Of a stretch of DNA of 64,000 nt, positions 1 to 12,100 are shown piece after piece. The stretch's first letter is position 1. Every line of letters starts with the position of its first letter. The stretch comes from Asparagopsis taxiformis (taxonomy: Eukaryota > Rhodophyta > Florideophyceae > Bonnemaisoniales > Bonnemaisoniaceae). Under the pieces are notes generated by a model. That model was given only the letters and a program-made list of their open reading frames with translations, was not told the origin of the DNA and searched no databases. Both the position numbers and the translations under genes were made by a program. The DNA lies in the NCBI GenBank assembly GCA_030407315.1, contig JALQPE010000635.1, positions 1 through 64,000 on the forward strand, read 5' to 3'.

Positions 1-10
1 GAACAGAAGA

Positions 11-82
11 TGAAGTCCTCTCAAGAGATTGGTTTTGAAATCTCCGATGGCAGATTTCAAACTCAATCTCTCGAGGGACTTC
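11..82. repeat. Imperfect inverted repeat
   Basis: Arms starting GAAGTCCTCTCAAGAGATTG and ending CTCGAGGGACTTC pair across a short loop near position 48, with a few mismatches. It lies just upstream of the decayed ParB-methyltransferase-SET gene. Function unknown. Confidence 0.6.
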
Positions 83-376
83 ACAAATTCAACACAAAAT
101 GGAAATGTCCGTTGGCGAAATAATTGTATTGAAGGCCGCCGAAGAACCTAATTATTCCTCATTACGTACCCTACCTAGCCAAAGTAATACCTGAAAATAT
201 TCAGGTAACTCTTTAACTTGTGCATTTTAAGGTTTATCAAGATTGTTGCCGAAGGTTTTTTAACGCCAGGTAGGAGAGAAGATTGTTTTCTGCTGGTGGC
301 TGATTGAGGTGAAGAATCTATTTCTCGATGGCCTCTGAGAAGAGAAATCCAGCGAGCACCTCTGGGCGTCCCCTTC

Positions 377-3300
377 ATGGTGAGCGCGCAATGGGCTAAT
401 GGCATTCGACCCATTCAAGATCAAAAGAGATATGTCGAGATTCGAGAAATCGACTACAGGCACGTCGATTGTTATTGCCGAGAGCATTCAGGTTTTACGG
501 CTACAATGACAACAACCCAATTACCGGTCGGGATCATTGACGTGGTGATGTACAGGTGCTGGATGGTGCGCATCGTTCGAAAGCTGTAATCAAGCTCATA
601 GAGAACGGTGAGCTTCCGCGTGATTTCATGTTCCTGTTCCTATGATTGAAGAAGAAGTCGACATATCTCCGATTACAAGTGCTGCTTTCACTTCTAGATA
701 GTGTGAAAGCATCAAACGCGAACGATATGGCATCCAGGCAGAAGAGGATGACTTTCATTTGAGTACCTGAATCTTACTTTGGATCTTAGAGATGGGTACT
801 GGGAGCGAAACGCAAGGTGAAAAACAAGGGAGCTCAAGCATGGTTACAATTCGCGACGTGAATATGCCATCCATTAGGCGATGGCTCGCCGTGGGATCTC
901 AGCGCGAAGATTTGGCAGAAACTGTGCTGAGGCAGCCACAGTACGAGAGTTGCTTGTCAATTCTTCGTGTGCTTCGCCCCTACAGTCGCATAGAAGAACC
1001 CAATCCCAAAATGGTTCGCTGTCTGTGGCAGTTGTTCTGTATTGTATGGGGAAGGCCGGTTGGAAGTTCAGAACAATTTTGCGATGAAGGAGTTTCCCAC
1101 ATCTCTCGAGAAAAGAGCATCAGTCGGCGAGCAGTTGTTTGGTGTCTACAAGTGGTGAAATGGCTTCTCCATTGTGTCGCGAAGTCCTCACCTGTGAGTA
1201 TTTTCGTTCTGGAAGAAGTGCACAGGGTAGAACATTAACAGAAGAAGACAAAGTATTTGGAAGGCTGATGTTTATGATTTCATTTGTGCACATTGCCCTC
1301 ACTAGACGCAGAAATGCACCCATTCGCCGGGGTAGGAAGCGTCGTGTAGAACTGGGAGGGATACAGAGACTTCTACATTCGCCCCTTTCCAGCGCACAAG
1401 AGCAAACGGAGAGTCTGTGGGTGTCGTTTTGGAAGGGTCATGTCTGCCTGGGATACAACAGCGATGATTCTGGGCTTCGAAAGCGCCTACATGATGTGTC
1501 GCCCATACATGGTTTTCGACTCTGAGAAATTCCAATTCATCTGTCTTGCTAATCGTACTGACGGGTGGGCACATCCTGACCACTACTCAGATCTTCTGCT
1601 TCCGTCCCCGGTAGTGAAACTCCGCGAGAATGCAGGTTATCCAGGCACTTTGGATATCTCTGTTGATGCAAGTTGAGGTCTTTGACAGAAGCCGTACTAG
1701 TGTCTGTGTATGACTGTATGATAGGCATTGATGTATTCGGATCAAGTACGAACCAGATGGAAGGGCTGCGCACTAAATTTTTCCATCAGCCTGACCGGTT
1801 CGGATTGAACGCCTTCATCGAAGCAAGAATAGAACAATCCATCGCATTGGATGGTCACGAAAGACTCAAGGTATGGAAGAACTGGAACCGTGAAATGCGT
1901 GTGAAGCCAGTTGATGTCTGCGACTTGAAAATTCTCTACGAGACTGAACAGCGCAACGCAGCATCCAGATCTCTTTCTCGAGAAAGAGATCGTCTTGAGT
2001 CGAATGAATCAATGCAGCACAGCACTCGCCGTTTAGGTACAGGTGGAAGGAAACCTACCAATGACTCTGGATCCCAGTATACATCCAGCATGGATGGGAG
2101 GGCTTCGTCCGCAGTGGACACGGTTATGCAAGATGTTGCGGAGGATACACCGTCAGCGGAGGCAGTGGTGAGGAAGAGGGGGTACCGGATCATATTGTGC
2201 AATTGAAAAAGGTCATGAAGAGATTTTGCGTGGCTTACAACTGTACAGCCTCGAGGTTAGTGCACCAGGTTAACACTGATTCCATTGGCATGCTTTCAGG
2301 GAATACTATTGATGGACAAGCACAACTTGTGCTCACCGATCCACCCTTCAACACGCGGAGGGAGAAAGGCAAGACCAATTCAGACTATGATGACATCAAT
2401 AGCGCACAAATGTTTCGTACTGGAAAGGACATTTCTCGAATGCTGCGCCCTGGAGGACATGCCCTGATATTTTCCAGTATCAAACAGTTGGTTGGGTGGG
2501 GAGAAGCTCTTCAAAATGCAGAAAGCGGGGAACAATCCATGCGTACAGACGATGTTCCTCTCATTCTAAGCCGTCGTCCCTACGTATTCATCCAAAACCC
2601 AATGAACAAATCGTGTTCATTACACAACATTCACGAGTTTGTTGTGCACAGTTTCAAACGTGGGATGGGAGCTGCCGCGTTTGAAATGGTTGATTATTCT
2701 TTGCATAACCGTGACCTTTCACGACATCCAGGGTACGTGAACGCAATCGAACAACTGCCCAAAGCTCGGACCTGGTGAGTCATTGAACTTCGAAGACAAA
2801 AGGCTACGTGCGGAGCAGAAGCCTCTGTCCATACTTCGAGAGCTTATTTCAAGGTTTTCAAAGCCAGGAGACATTGTGGTAGATCTATTCTCCGGAACGT
2901 ATTCTACTGCAATAGCTTGCATGACAATGAGAGATGGTCTGTATCGCAAGTTTATTGGATGTGAAAAAGACGCCACATGCCATGGATCAGCTCAGCCGTT
3001 GTTGCTGGATTGCTTTGTTAGGCAAGGTCGAGATGGAGTTTTTGGGGAGGCAACCAAAAATGACATATCGAGTATTCTCGCTAACAAAGAATGGAATTAC
3101 TCGATAAGGAGCAATGTAGGAAGTGAAAGACTTCGACATCGAAGTGATGCGCCTGATGGATTCCCGTCGGTATCTTCACTACCACTGCATATGTTGCGAT
3201 TTGTCTCCTCTGTTGCGCGGGATCAAAGCATGCTCCGAAGACTTGCCGAAGTCCCAATGAATGAATGGGGCGTAGAAGATTTAGGCAAGGTTTTCTCCGT

Positions 3301-3849
3301 TGACCCTGAGATGATGCTTGCAGTAGATGCCTCCTTTCACAACGTTATTGTTGCTGCATCGACAGTTCGAGAGGGAGGATTGGGGGTTTTTGCCGCAGAA
3401 GATTTAGAGAGGGGCTCTGTTGTTGGATGGTATAATGGGACAATTTTATACGGGAAGATTGGGGAGAATGAACCGCAACGCAGTCGCTTGTACGGACCGG
3501 ACGGGTTCGGTTGTACTGGTGAAAGATTCCAAAACTTCAACATGGAGATGGAGACCAGTGTCATCGGAGAAGAAGCACCGGTCGACAAGATATATCTTGT
3601 ACCAGCGGAATACAATGTCTGCAGCTACCTCAACGACAGTAGGACCATTGACGGAATGGAGAGAGTTGCAAATGTGCAACGCAGAAAAAATGCAGAGTTC
3701 CGAGTTCACAAAGACGTCAATCCTACTTGCGACTTCAAGTATGCAGTAGCAAACCTGATCTCATCCTAGCGCAGGTTGTAGTAGATGTTCGAGCTGGGGA
3801 AGAGATATTCGTTGACTATGGATCGCGCTACTGGACTGCAGAGAAGTAG
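377..3849 (+). pseudogene. Decayed ParB-like / beta-class DNA methyltransferase / SET gene
   Basis: A broken relative of the intact gene at 35329-38802. In order, the plus strand shows a ParB/DGQHR-type motif DGAHR (562-576), a diverged middle region in several frames (792-2206), methyltransferase motif IV DPPFNTRR (about 2339-2362), motif I VVDLFSGTYST (about 2878-2910), and a SET domain. The SET part has GVFAAEDLERG, an asparagine segment YLNDS and the terminal YGSRYW. Frame changes occur between 590 and 800, near 1240, 1525, 1670 and 2200, at about 2778 (frame 1 to 2) and at about 3765 (back to frame 1, stop at 3847). Motif IV before motif I is the beta-class order of bacterial N6-adenine/N4-cytosine enzymes. 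An AATAAA lies at 3894. The SET, motif I and motif IV parts align well with the intact copy; the 590-2200 part is much less certain. Confidence 0.8.
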
Positions 3850-3969
3850 GACAGTATACGCGTCCAATTACAGATATCAAGAGTACCATCAGCAATAAAA
3901 AGTCTTGCATCTGAACTCGTACAACGTTGTAGTACTACAATCTACCTGAGCGATAATAACAGACTTTCA

Positions 3970-4445
3970 TTTGCTGGAGCAGGTGCCAGTCAGCCCACGC
4001 CCAATGATAGTGCTGCACCTGGGCTTTGCCATGCCAAAATAATACCGGGTATTATTTTGGGTGTGGCCAGCCCAAGTGCAGCTCTGCTATTGGCTGTCAT
4101 GAACGCAGCGGCAGCCAATGGAATTGCTGCACCTGGGCTTTGCCATGCCAAAATAATACCGGGTATTATTTTGGGTGTGGCCAGCCCAAGTGCAGCTCTG
4201 CTATTGGCTGTCATGAACGCAGCGGCAGCCAATGGAATTGCTGCACCTGGGCTTTGCCATGCCAAAATAATACCGGTATTATTTTGGGTGTGGCCAGCCC
4301 AAGTGCAGCTCTGCTATTGGCTGTCATGAACGCAGCGGCAGCCAATGGAATTGCTGCACCTGGGCTTTGCCATGCCAAAATAATACCGGGTATTATTTTG
4401 GTGTGGCCAGCCCAAGTGCAGCTCTGCCATTGGCTGCCAGGTTTG
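3970..4445. repeat. Palindromic tandem array 1 (113-114 bp unit, 4 copies)
   Basis: Four copies of the palindrome AATAATACCGGGTATTATT start near 4036, 4150, 4264 and 4377; the third lacks one G of the centre. Each unit also has ATTGGCTG facing CAGCCAAT and the motif GCACCTGGGC. Units are near identical. The array sits between two convergent genes, the methyltransferase-SET relic and the first ParB-like/2OG gene. Open frames across it are repeat artefacts. Confidence 0.92.
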
Positions 4446-4766
4446 CATCTCAACTACAGTTAGTATACTAAGAAGAACAATTCAAGACCTTGGTTACTCG
4501 AGTGATGTGGAATTGTGGCAGTCTTGCAAAACTGTGCCATGCATGTAGGAAAGGAAAAGAGATCAGTCTGTACGATGTAGGGTGTAGAAGCTATGCGGGT
4601 GAGAGGTAGAGGAACTCTAATAGTGCAGTAGACTGACCGTGCTAATATTTTCAAAGTCGTGAATAGGAGTAGATTTAGTTGTGGTAAAGGAAGTATACTA
4701 CCGAAGCTAGCTTAGGATTGGCAGATGCTGCCTGTAGAGGGAGAGGCAAAGCAGTATTCTTGCAGA
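4446..4766. other. Intergenic stretch, nothing recognised
   Basis: This is the 3' flank of the first ParB-like/2OG gene. I see no gene, repeat or clear regulatory site. Confidence 0.5.
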
Positions 4767-7763
4767 TTATCGCGCACTAGGTGCATCCCAGTAGTTGACT
4801 GTTTCGATAGCATCCGCCAATTCTTCTTCGTCACTTAAAAGGTAGAGATGAGAACGAACCGGAAGACCATATGTTAGGCGATTTTCCGCTGAACTACTGA
4901 ATCCCTTGCCTCCATGGTAGAAGTCACCACGACCGATGAAGAGAGAATACGGTGGCACGTAGATGTCCATAACAGGCGTCTTGTACTTCTCAGCGTCTGC
5001 ACGCGTCAAACAGACGTGGCTGAAATACGCTCCACGAAGCCAGAACCCATCAGCCGCGCTTGCCATCAGAAAGTACGATCTTCCAGGTGGGAAATCGGAA
5101 TCATTGATGACCACCGGTAGGTCTGTGTGCAAGTCTTGATCTGGAGCACCATCAGAGGTCAGCAAAAGACGTAAACCGGTTTTAGGAAAGGCCACAGGCT
5201 CATGGATTCCTAGGCCCAAGTACATTAGCTCGGCACAGATTGCTTTGCCGACCTCGAGAATCATCTTGTTCTTGAATTGATGTTCATCCATCTGCTCGAG
5301 ATCGTCGCAAATCTTCTTCCTTGAGATAGAGAACCTTCCCAAACGAGAGGCCTGTTGCTCTGCTGTTACCTCACCCTTGTTTCGAATCTGATGCCAGGGA
5401 TCATTGGAACTGTCTTCAGCAGAAGAATGAACAGGTTTGAACTTCTGGGCGTAGAACGTGAACAGTTCATGTGCTGCGTTGCCCACAGTCGAAGAACGGA
5501 AGATACCACTGAGTACATGGGCACCCAAGAGATTGAGAGTTGACCTAGCTGTTGCAAAGAACTTCTCTGCACAGCAAGCTGGACCACTGCACGCTATACA
5601 ATTCATATCGGCAGCAGCTGCACTCAAAATCTCCTGTCGGATTGTTTCGTACAGCTTGCTGTCGATATAGTACTTGACCCTAGAGTCTGACGGTATGGTG
5701 TTCGGGAGAATATCCATAATCCGTTCATCGACTACCCTGTCGGGGAGGGGATTTTCCTGCTCATCGCTGAACAATGGAATCTCCTCGGTTGAACGTTTCA
5801 CCGTACGGTTAGCTTCCAGTCTTCCGCGCTTCGGAAGGGGCTCTTCGGACTCTTCTTCTACCTCCGACTCTGCCTGACTGTCGCCGCCAACCCGTAGACT
5901 CTCCGTTCTCTGCCGTTTCGACCTGCGAAGTGTCTCGACTGGCTCATTCACCGCAAGCGGTGGTGCATTGAGAGGGAGACGGAGGAGAACAGATCCCAAT
6001 TGCTTCTCAGAACCTGCCACAGTGGCATCAGGGGTTCCTTGAGCCTGCTCAACTGCAGGAACGGAAGTGGCAGGAGCAGGAGGGGTAGCAGGAGGGGTGG
6101 AAGGGGCGGGAACGGAAGCGGCAGGAGGAGGGGTAGCAGGAGGGGTGGAAGGGGCGGGAACGGAAGTGGCAGGAGGAGGAGGGGTAGTAGGAGCAGGAGT
6201 AGAAGGGGTAGAAGGGGTAGAAGGGGTAGAAGGGGTAGAAGGGGTAGAAGGGGTAGAAGGGGTAGAAGGAGTAGAAGGGGTAGAATGAGCACGAGGAGCA
6301 GGAGGGGTAGAAGGAGCAGGAGGGGTAGAAGGGGCAGGAGGAGTAGGACCAGAACGGGTAGAAGGGGAAGAAGGCTCATCTGATTGGGGCGTAGATGGCT
6401 TCGGCGCATCTTCAGATGGCTGTTCATTGTGAACAATGACCCTTTGGTCTTCTTCCATGTCCACAACGCCCGTGGAAAAGCGAAGCTGCTCATACATTTC
6501 GTCGGAGACGAGAGCATGCTTCGTACCGCTGTTATCGTCGGTATTGAAGTGCAGGAGGGTCTCCGCGATACTGTTCGCAATAACAGTCTCCTTTCCTGAC
6601 CCAGTGTTCTTGAGCTCGGAGTAGAAATGGTCGAGCGGAGGCTCCATCATTTTGTGAGCAGCAACCGGCTCGGACATCTTGAACACTTCAATCAAAACAC
6701 GAACGAAAGGATTACCAAATCCTCTTGTCGTCCTACTCAACTGACGCAGATCTCGCATGCGTGTCCAGAGAGCTGTTATGAGCAAGATGAACCTTTGCTG
6801 ATACTCCGAGCCGCGACGGAAGTCTGCCATGAAAACGAGATCCATGTTGCAGCCATACATGTCTACGGACTGCTTGAAGACATCGTCGTTGATGTCACGG
6901 CCTTCTTTAACGGCCCTTTCCTGTTCCGCAGCGAGAATTTCCTTGGTGAACATGCTCGGTACGGAACTCCAGAACTCAAGCGCTTTGTTGTTCACAGTCC
7001 GGAAGCCTTTCGCAGCAGTCACGTGCTTGTTGATGGCTTGGTAGCCCAGTTTCGATATCGACAACTGGCTGTCCATGATGACCTGAATGCACTTCCGATT
7101 CGGTTCACCCAACATGTCCTTGGTCGTGAGCAGTTGGACCACAGAACACACTCGGTCTGCCAAAGAAACAAGGGCAACATCATGCGTGAGTGTGTTTGCT
7201 TGAATGGACAGCCCGAGTACTTCAAAAGGTGTGAAGTACTCATCGGAAACTTCTTCTGTCCCTGGGCGCCTGATCAAAGCCACATCGATGTTCCTGAATG
7301 ACGCAGCATACGGATGTTGCCCTTCCGGGTCTTCACGAATGCACTTCTGGAGAGCCGCAACGCGATGGCCACCATCGATGTAGAACGTTTGAAGGGTGGG
7401 GGTTGTGCTGCCTTCACTGGGAAGGAGCATTTTGCAGGCAAGGATTCGGGAGATTGAGGAGGTGAATCCTTCCCTCAGGAACTTCTCCTTCAGCTCAAGC
7501 ACTCTCCCTTCCCTAATATGACGAGAGAATAGGGGGGGTCTGTGCAAATCCAAGGGAGACAGCCTGTGGTCAGCTTTGGGACAGTCTGACAACTGAACCT
7601 CGGCGGTGACAGAGTTATCGTGACCAGGGCTGCGAGAAGGGGCGCGAGAGCGAGAAGGGGCGCGAGAGCGAGAAGGGGCGCGAGAGCGAGCGGAGGCCCG
7701 ACCGCGAGTCGAAGCGCGAGCAGGGGCGGGGGCAGAGGGTTTGGAGCGAGTGCGAGGAGCCAT
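4767..7763 (-). CDS. ParB-like / 2OG-Fe(II) oxygenase fusion protein, copy A1
   Basis: A 998-residue single-exon gene with ATG at 7763. Residues 1-50 are basic with repeated APSRSR. Residues about 60-220 look like a ParB/sulfiredoxin-fold domain with IDGGHRVAALQ (DGGHR at 130-134), close to the DGQHR motif of DndB-type proteins. A conserved middle domain follows (about 250-430), then a Thr/Pro/Ser linker (about 465-590) and a basic segment. The C-terminus looks like a double-stranded beta-helix dioxygenase: iron ligands H879-T-D881 and H950 (FYHGG), with candidate 2-oxoglutarate arginine R970 in PVRSH. Two other intact genes here share the layout. Ligands and DGGHR are all present, so activity is plausible. 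The substrate (methylated DNA base, histone or other) cannot be told from sequence; a TET/JBP-like role is only a guess. Confidence 0.85.
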   Translation of the reverse strand: MAPRTRSKPSAPAPARASTRGRASARSRAPSRSRAPSRSRAPSRSPGHDNSVTAEVQLSDCPKADHRLSPLDLHRPPLFSRHIREGRVLELKEKFLREGFTSSISRILACKMLLPSEGSTTPTLQTFYIDGGHRVAALQKCIREDPEGQHPYAASFRNIDVALIRRPGTEEVSDEYFTPFEVLGLSIQANTLTHDVALVSLADRVCSVVQLLTTKDMLGEPNRKCIQVIMDSQLSISKLGYQAINKHVTAAKGFRTVNNKALEFWSSVPSMFTKEILAAEQERAVKEGRDINDDVFKQSVDMYGCNMDLVFMADFRRGSEYQQRFILLITALWTRMRDLRQLSRTTRGFGNPFVRVLIEVFKMSEPVAAHKMMEPPLDHFYSELKNTGSGKETVIANSIAETLLHFNTDDNSGTKHALVSDEMYEQLRFSTGVVDMEEDQRVIVHNEQPSEDAPKPSTPQSDEPSSPSTRSGPTPPAPSTPPAPSTPPAPRAHSTPSTPSTPSTPSTPSTPSTPSTPSTPSTPAPTTPPPPATSVPAPSTPPATPPPAASVPAPSTPPATPPAPATSVPAVEQAQGTPDATVAGSEKQLGSVLLRLPLNAPPLAVNEPVETLRRSKRQRTESLRVGGDSQAESEVEEESEEPLPKRGRLEANRTVKRSTEEIPLFSDEQENPLPDRVVDERIMDILPNTIPSDSRVKYYIDSKLYETIRQEILSAAAADMNCIACSGPACCAEKFFATARSTLNLLGAHVLSGIFRSSTVGNAAHELFTFYAQKFKPVHSSAEDSSNDPWHQIRNKGEVTAEQQASRLGRFSISRKKICDDLEQMDEHQFKNKMILEVGKAICAELMYLGLGIHEPVAFPKTGLRLLLTSDGAPDQDLHTDLPVVINDSDFPPGRSYFLMASAADGFWLRGAYFSHVCLTRADAEKYKTPVMDIYVPPYSLFIGRGDFYHGGKGFSSSAENRLTYGLPVRSHLYLLSDEEELADAIETVNYWDAPSAR
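6067..6370. repeat. In-gene microsatellite encoding the Thr/Pro/Ser linker
   Basis: Plus-strand AGGGGTAGA-type 9-bp repeats run about 6193-6286, flanked by longer GGAACGGAAG/CAGGAGGAG repeats. On the coding minus strand they give TPS repeats and APSTPPA-type blocks. All frames stay open here, which creates spurious Arg/Gly- and Leu/Pro-rich reading frames. Confidence 0.85.
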
Positions 7764-8204
7764 TGAAGGATGATGGAAAGCAGGAATGGAGAGAAGCTTG
7801 ATTGAGTGTACGACCCCGATAACGACGATACAGAGACGATTAAGATAGATTTATTTCGCTACTGCAGTCTGATAAAGGATCAAACGTGAACAATCCGTTT
7901 CAACTCTGATTTCAATTTTTTGTTTATTTCTAGACCACTTGACTCAGATCAAGAGTAATACTCGAAATTCAGTTAATTTCTGCGGCCAAATACAATCGCT
8001 ATACGACGAGTTCACACTCAAAGTGGCTAAACAGGTACGAGTTGGTCATGGTGATTACCCCAAAACCACTCAAGTAATAACTACATAATGCTGAAGTCAC
8101 ATACTTCCCAGCATTTTGCACCAACTCGTGGAGCTGATGCGTACATACCAAATGCATCTGTATTCAACATGAACCACGAATAAGTGGGCTTCGGCCAATG
8201 AGTG
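7764..8204. other. 5' flank of gene A1, no feature recognised
   Basis: AT-richer DNA between the ATG of A1 and array 2. It must hold the promoter of A1 if the gene is active, but I see no convincing TATA element or other motif. Confidence 0.4.
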
Positions 8205-8822
8205 CACTGCACCTGGCTTGAGAAACTAAATAATACCCGGTATTATTTTGGCCTCCCAAACGCCAGGTGCACCAACGCCATTGGCCGGTGGTAGTTTGGA
8301 CAACCTCGGCCAATGGGGTTGGTGCACTTGGTCTATACCGACCCAAAATAATACCGGGTATTATTTTGGCCTCCCAAACGCCAGGTGCACCAACGCCATT
8401 GGCCGAGGGTATCCGGCTACCACCGGCCAATGGGGTTGGTGCACTTGGTCTATATCGACCCAAAATAATACCGGGTATTATTTTGGCCTCCCAAAAGCCA
8501 GGTGCACCAACGCCATTGGCCGGTGGTAGTTTGGACAACCTCGGCCAATGGGGTTGGTGCACTTGGTCTATACCGACCCAAAATAATACCGGGTATTATT
8601 TTGGCCTCCCAAACGCCAGGTGCACCAACGCCATTGGCCGAGGGTATCCGGCTACCACCGGCCAATGGGGTTAGTGCACTTGGTCTATACCGACCCAAAA
8701 TAATACCGGGTATTATTTTGGCCTCCCAAAAGCCAGGTGCACCAACGCCATTGGCTGAGGTTATCCGGAGTACCCCCAGGCAATGGGGTTGGTGCACTTG
8801 GTCTACACCCACCCAACTTTAT
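8205..8822. repeat. Palindromic tandem array 2 (117-118 bp unit, about 5 copies)
   Basis: Palindromes with core ACCGGGT start near 8345, 8462, 8580 and 8697, with a variant ACCCGGT copy near 8231. Each unit carries CCAGGTGCACCAACGCCATT facing a GGCCAATGGGGTTGGTGCAC counterpart, giving a second, longer dyad. Palindrome and ATTGGC/CCAGGTGC motifs match arrays 1 and 3, but other unit sequence differs. The array lies between the 5' end of A1 and the 3' end of A2. Confidence 0.92.
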
Positions 8823-9139
8823 ACCCGGCCAGACTCCTGTTCTCAGGAACTGAAAATTTTACCGGGGATAGTAAACGATGTATTATAATACCAGGTTTTA
8901 CTATCTGCTATCGTTTCTCGCATCTAATGAAGAGGTTTAGAATTTGCAGCTCTTGTAGCTAGAGCTTTCTGTGGAGAATAGCTTTCTGCATGTGGTGTTT
9001 GTTACATTTGTGAAGTTGATCTGACTATATAAAGAATCCATGCAGTATCTCTTTTATCATGTTCTATTGGAATTGTGTTTATTACTCTACGGATTCATAC
9101 CCAACTAAGGCTTCAACACGGCTGGACAGATGCCCTTCA
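8823..9139. other. Short intergenic stretch
   Basis: The 3' flank of gene A2, AT-rich. It contains a minor dyad TTTACCGGGGATAGTAAA near 8860. No gene seen. Confidence 0.4.
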
Positions 9140-12100
9140 TCACTTCAATTTCGAATTGCCCTCCCAATGTCCAACGACATATTCTCCTTCTTCACTTTGA
9201 TGCTGCTCAGTTTTGAGGAATATGTGAGATCGGATCGGGAACTTGTATTGAAGACCCTTATTGCTCTCAAATCCTTCCTCGTGGTGATAAACATCCCCTC
9301 GGCAGACAAGAACAGAATATGGTGGTACTTCACACCTCTTCATTGGAACTCTGTATAACTCTCTGTTGGGATGGGATAAACAGACATGACTGTAGGGTGC
9401 AAGCACGAGGCCGAATCCATCTGCGCCGCTTGACATCATGAAGTAGGATGGCGGAGAAGGGGGACTGTTAACTTCATCGATTCCCACTTCATAGTCTGTA
9501 TGTCCAGCACGAGGTTTAGTCCGCTCTCCAGTCAGCACTAAAGTAGTTCCAGTGCTGGGGAAGGCCATCGGGTCCTTCCCACTAGTCCTCAATTCCAAAC
9601 ATTCCGCACAAATACCTAGACCGAGCTCAACAATCATCTTCTTCCGATAGAGATTATTATTGTTATCCTCGAGGTCATCACATAAGCTCTTCCGCTTTGT
9701 TATAAAGATTCCTCTGCCCTTCTCACCTTCTTCATCAGAGTTTTTCCCATCCATCATAGCCATGCACCACGGTGTCCAGTCCGGATCTCTGCGGGTGTCA
9801 CCGGATTCAGAGTTCTTCTTGGCATCCTCGAGACGTTCCTCAAACAACGCAGAAAAATGAAGGAGCAGTTCGTGGATCGCATCTGCAGTAGTAGAAGACT
9901 TGAATATTCCGTCCAGAATTGTAAACCCAACCAAGTCTATTTCATTTCGTTTCTCTCGGAAATAAGCCCTCGAGAGAAACTCAGCGGAAACATTTTGTGC
10001 CGAATAGGCACTCGCTGCTGCTTCAGCGACCTCGGCTCGAAGCGTATCGACCAGTTTCCCATTCACATAGTATTTCATTCGACTGTCGGGATGAATGATA
10101 ACAGGCAGTTTCGCTTCTATACCTTCCTCCACATCTTTGTCAGGGACATCATTTTGTTGCCTGTCCGAATACTGACCTCCTTGAACCGCGTGGACTGCAG
10201 CGTCTTTGCCGGATTGCAAATTTGCGTCTTCACGCATCTTTTGCTTCTTCTTCTGCCGCGGCCTGCTGGTATCCTCTCCCACCAGGTCAATAACCTCTTG
10301 AGGGGTGACATCCACCAATTTCCGTTTGGATCGTAGAATCATTGGCGGCGTCTCCGTATTCCTCGGCTTTGCCTTTAAGGGCACGAAACCACTGCTGTGC
10401 TTGGCTGTCATCAACTTCCTAGGCGTAGAACTGGTAACAGGTGTTTCCGTGTCCTCCAGCTCAGGTAAAACAGGTAGGCCGACATCCGCTGTAGATAACA
10501 TAGCGTCTCCAGTGCCATCACCCTGATTTCGTACACCTTTCATCGGGTCCTCCGTTGTCCTTCCAGAAGAATGTTCGGGACATTCTTCGCGGACATCTTT
10601 CGTTCCAGACCCATCGCTCTTCCTAGATTCAGGACCTCCTTCACCATCTCGACCAGTTCTTGGATGACCAACTGACATATTCGCCGGCGACTTTCCACCC
10701 TGCTCTGGTCTGAGCGTGGCACTTCCGGCTGCCACTGGGCTAGGTGATTGTTGCAGGTCATTTTCATCACCGTGGTCATTTCTTCCTCGATTTGCACCAG
10801 CTGGTTCAAGCTCTGGAGTTCCTACGTTCTTCTGCAACACATCCCCAACTTCACAATCTCCAGGTTTCGAAGAATTGTTCTCGGTAGGCGCAGTAGGCAC
10901 TGCGCGGTCCGTTGTAACCTGCTTTGCGCTTTCGGAATCTGCCGCTTTCCCTGTCGCCTCTTCACCAACCTGTGTTGCAGCACCGACCTCAGCGTTAACA
11001 CGATCCGATATTTCCAGACTGCCCTGTGTCTGCTGTTGGGTAAGTACATTTGGACTCTGTACCACGTCCGAGCGATCAATGGCAGCATTTGAAGTATCAC
11101 CATACGATGCGGATTGTTGTCGTGGTTGAGGTGCAGTATTCCCTTCCAAGGATTTTCGCCTAGTCCGCCTTTCCTGCACACCTATTTCAGGCGCGACGGA
11201 ATGGTCGAGAGAGTCATCCGATAGAATTGGGCCGTTGAAAACCACATAACGGATTTCTTTCATCATAGACCGCGTCAATGCTGCACGTATACCTCTCCCA
11301 GTTGGTGCGTCGGAAGGATAGAAATCTTTGAGGACAGTCAAAATGCGATATCGTATGGTTTTTCGTGTTCGTCCACCTGGCTCCGGTACTTCATGTAACT
11401 TCCTGAAACATGGATGAGGTGAGGAATGCCAGGAGTTTTCTTTCCGTACAGCTTTCTCAAGTATGTCATATATTTCACACATGCTGTAGCACCACTTTTG
11501 CGCGCATGTCTTTAGACTTATACCACCATCTCCTTTCCTACGTTTCCACATCGTCCACATTGCAGTGAGCTCTAGAATGACAAGTTTGGTGTCCACCGAA
11601 GCTTTTCGAAACGCAGAAGCGAATAGGACGTCCACAGTGCATCCCTGCATATTCTTCGAGTCTGGCGGACTAGTTTCAGTTGCAAATCGACTTGGGATAG
11701 CTGACCAATGTTCGAACGCCGGGTTATTTACGTCTCCGAAGCCCTGCGCAATCGAAACGTACTTCATCATGATTCCTTCCTGACAACCTGGAATGACCTT
11801 GTTCTCGACTACAACTTTTGTGCACACATTTACCTTCGCCTTCATCAAGCCCTTCATCATCATGAACTTCATGACCGTACAGACGTGGTCAGCAATAGAA
11901 ACTTCTATCACGTCATGAGTCTTTTCGTTCAGCTTCTGCGATATTCGCATCACTTCAAGAGGATGAAACATTTCACGGGTTCCAGGTGGTCGGATGAAGT
12001 CAACGCTAATGCTCCTCAGTCTCCATCGATCAGCAACTGTCGGTTTGTTTTCCACAATCGACTGCAAAGCGCTGATACGATGACCTCCATCAATGCACTG

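Noticed and set aside
2774..2800. GTGAGT at the 2778 frame break as an intron donor
   Set aside because: The nearest usable acceptor would leave an intron of about 20 bases, and other breaks in this gene lack splice motifs; decay is simpler.
3990..4463. Open frames on both strands across array 1
   Set aside because: Repeat artefacts of a 114-bp unit, which is divisible by 3.
5948..6580. Leu/Pro-rich and Arg/Gly-rich frames overlapping the A1 linker
   Set aside because: Shadows of the 9-bp repeat that encodes the Thr/Pro/Ser linker of A1.
8164..8888. Array 2 as a CRISPR array
   Set aside because: Units are contiguous near-identical repeats without unique spacers, no cas genes, and the context is eukaryotic.
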